From NCBI GenBank assembly GCA_913775525.1, contig CAJYLH010000008.1, positions 114,605-178,604 of the forward strand: a stretch of 64,000 nucleotides of DNA, given 5' to 3'. The DNA comes from an uncultured Chryseobacterium sp. GTDB lineage: Bacteria; Bacteroidota; Bacteroidia; Flavobacteriales; Weeksellaceae. Below the pieces are notes generated by a model. The model was not told where the DNA came from. It worked only from the letters and a program-made list of their open reading frames with translations, and did not search any database. Below are positions 63,131-64,000 of the stretch, piece by piece (within the stretch, counting starts at the first letter, position 1; every line of letters begins with the position of its first letter). A program made the translations under genes and the position numbers.

Positions 63131-63481
63131 TTATTCTTTACCGAGCAATTTCCTGAGGAATGCAATCTCCTCATCTTTATCCTTAAGCCGCTGTTCGTAC
63201 TGTTCTATCAGCTTTTCCGATACGGTAATCGATGCATAATTCTGCGCTATTGCAATTTCATTATCATTCTGATTAACTGTGATATTATCACCGCTCAGGA
63301 AATCCAGCACACTGACTTCCAGGACCTTTGCAATATCTTCCACCTGATGAAAATCCGGTTTGGTTTTATCGTTTTCAAAATTGGAATAGGTCTTCTGGGA
63401 AACCTGGAGCACTTCTGCCAGGTATTCCTGCGTAAAGTTTTTATTGATCCTCGCTTTTTTCAGTTTTTCTCCCAGCGTCAT
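63131..63481 (-). CDS. XRE-family helix-turn-helix regulator
   Basis: 116 residues from the ATG at 63481. The ATG at 63502 is excluded because the -7 element (63500-63507) overlaps it. A Cro/CI-type helix-turn-helix spans about 3-60 (LGEKLKKARINKNFTQEYLAEVLQVSQKTYSNFENDK), followed by a charged helical tail (QYEQRLKDKDEEIAFLRKLL) suited to dimer formation. Divergent from the lipoprotein gene at 63631, with a shared intergenic region containing an inverted repeat, so it may repress that gene and itself. A 3'-end copy of it lies at 61860. Confidence 0.9.
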   Translation of the reverse strand: MTLGEKLKKARINKNFTQEYLAEVLQVSQKTYSNFENDKTKPDFHQVEDIAKVLEVSVLDFLSGDNITVNQNDNEIAIAQNYASITVSEKLIEQYEQRLKDKDEEIAFLRKLLGKE

Positions 63482-63499
63482 AGCATAATGTATTTTTAT

Positions 63500-63507
63500 C
63501 AAAAGTA
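63500..63507 (-). promoter_or_regulatory. -7 element of the XRE regulator gene
   Basis: The minus strand reads TACTTTTG, a TAnnTTTG match, 18 bases before the ATG at 63481. Confidence 0.6.
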
Positions 63508-63548
63508 CATTTTTTTTTCTTTCAGAAAAAGGCTACGGAAATCAGTAA

Positions 63549-63600
63549 TTTTTTACTGTATTTTCTCAGATTGTTTTTCACACCTTTGTACAGTAAAAAA
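63549..63600. promoter_or_regulatory. Inverted repeat, candidate XRE operator
   Basis: TTTTTTACTGTA (63549-63560) and its exact complement TACAGTAAAAAA (63589-63600) flank a 28-base spacer. A near -7 element for the rightward gene (CACCTTTG, 63581-63588) lies between the arms, directly against the second one. A third partial copy (ATCAGTAATTTTTT) touches the left arm. Confidence 0.55.
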
Positions 63601-63630
63601 AATTATTTATATTTAACCTATTAAAAACTA

Positions 63631-64000
63631 ATGCTTATGATGCGAAAATTAATTTCGTGGCTGTCTTTCATGATGGCCTTCTTCCTCCTGCTGCTTTCCT
63701 GTGTCCATGATGAGATCTATACGGCTTCTGATCCGGCTTCTAAGGAATATCATTCCAAAAGCCTCTGGAAAGAAGATGAGAAATACATTAAAAATGTCAT
63801 GAAAGTCTACTCAGAACACCATGAAGAAATAAAGAAGGGTGCCGGTGAACCGATGTGGGACTATGCAATGACCATGGACCGCTTTGATGAAAGCTTCCTG
63901 ATGGTTCCGGTGGCTGAGCAAGGAAAAGTTGTTGCGGTACTGAATGTGCCGAGGAAAGGACAGAAGGTTTATTTTACCTATACCCAGGTACAGAATGATA
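63631..64000 (+). CDS. Lipoprotein, 3' end outside window
   Basis: Open from ATG 63631 (or the in-frame ATGs at 63637 and 63640) to the window edge, so the C-terminus is missing. It begins MLMMRKLISWLSFMMAFFLLLLSC, a lipoprotein signal ending in Cys24, followed by HDEIYTASDPASKEYHSKSLW and a charged helical region. The visible part ends in a beta-like stretch (FLMVPVAEQGKVVAVLNVPRK). Unrecognised. The XRE regulator divergent from it probably controls it. Confidence 0.7.
   Translation, partial: MLMMRKLISWLSFMMAFFLLLLSCVHDEIYTASDPASKEYHSKSLWKEDEKYIKNVMKVYSEHHEEIKKGAGEPMWDYAMTMDRFDESFLMVPVAEQGKVVAVLNVPRKGQKVYFTYTQVQND

Noticed and set aside
1-64000. CRISPR arrays, tRNA or rRNA genes, insertion sequences
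   Set aside because: No regularly spaced repeats, no cloverleaf-like or rRNA-like sequence and no transposase seen on either strand by reading.

Overview
The window looks like a chromosome segment of a Chryseobacterium-type flavobacterium (phylum Bacteroidota, family Weeksellaceae). The grounds are: many genes preceded by the Bacteroidota -7 element TAnnTTTG, several type IX secretion (T9SS) sorting domains, DUF4252, DUF4407 and DUF2931 proteins, a fused IcmF-type mutase, and signal peptides ending in ..FAQ, ..ISAQ or ..FSQ. I found no tRNA, rRNA, CRISPR array or insertion sequence.

Layout. 1-900: 3' part of a glycosyltransferase-like gene and a cupin (sugar-phosphate isomerase type). 1133-5498: housekeeping genes gltX, accA and tsf, with a small secreted protein between accA and tsf. 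5688-15853: three tandem paralogous giant secreted proteins with an IgGFc-binding-like N-terminus and a gliding-motility (T9SS type B) C-terminus. 16010-19666: a secreted carboxypeptidase-regulatory-like protein, trmB, and three more members of the small secreted family seen at 3816 (DUF6759-like). 19801-21612: rpsB, rpsI and rplM on the minus strand. tsf, usually next to rpsB, lies about 14 kb away in the opposite orientation. 22437-31206: IcmF, a Dph6-like ATPase, a serine beta-lactamase-like lipoprotein, a PadR regulator with a membrane protein, and ruvC.

31279-35000 is an AT-rich accessory patch: a membrane protein, a DUF2931 lipoprotein, a probable broken gene, a small secreted protein and a GH19 lysozyme/chitinase-like protein. 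Beyond it lie a 1280-residue unrecognised cytoplasmic protein (35061-38903), a DUF4407 membrane protein, two T9SS-exported proteases (M43 and S8), guaB, and an ECF sigma factor/anti-sigma-like/DUF4252 operon (47442-50443).

The most distinctive system is the VgrG operon at 50870-61693. It encodes a type VI secretion spike (VgrG), a DUF3289 protein with a lipoprotein, a papain-like cysteine protease with a tiny two-helix membrane protein, a possible adaptor, and a 1363-residue LysM/PAAR-like protein. That last protein carries two different peptidoglycan hydrolase domains (lambda R endolysin-like and MepA/M15-like) and is followed by two exported candidate immunity proteins. No sheath, baseplate or membrane-complex genes are present, so this is an orphan spike-and-cargo island that presumably depends on a T6SS elsewhere. 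The second candidate immunity protein resembles the small secreted protein beside the GH19 gene 27 kb away, which suggests the two accessory patches belong to one toxin/immunity economy. Downstream, a degraded copy of the 3' end of an XRE regulator gene lies beside the operon and the intact gene lies about 1.2 kb further on.
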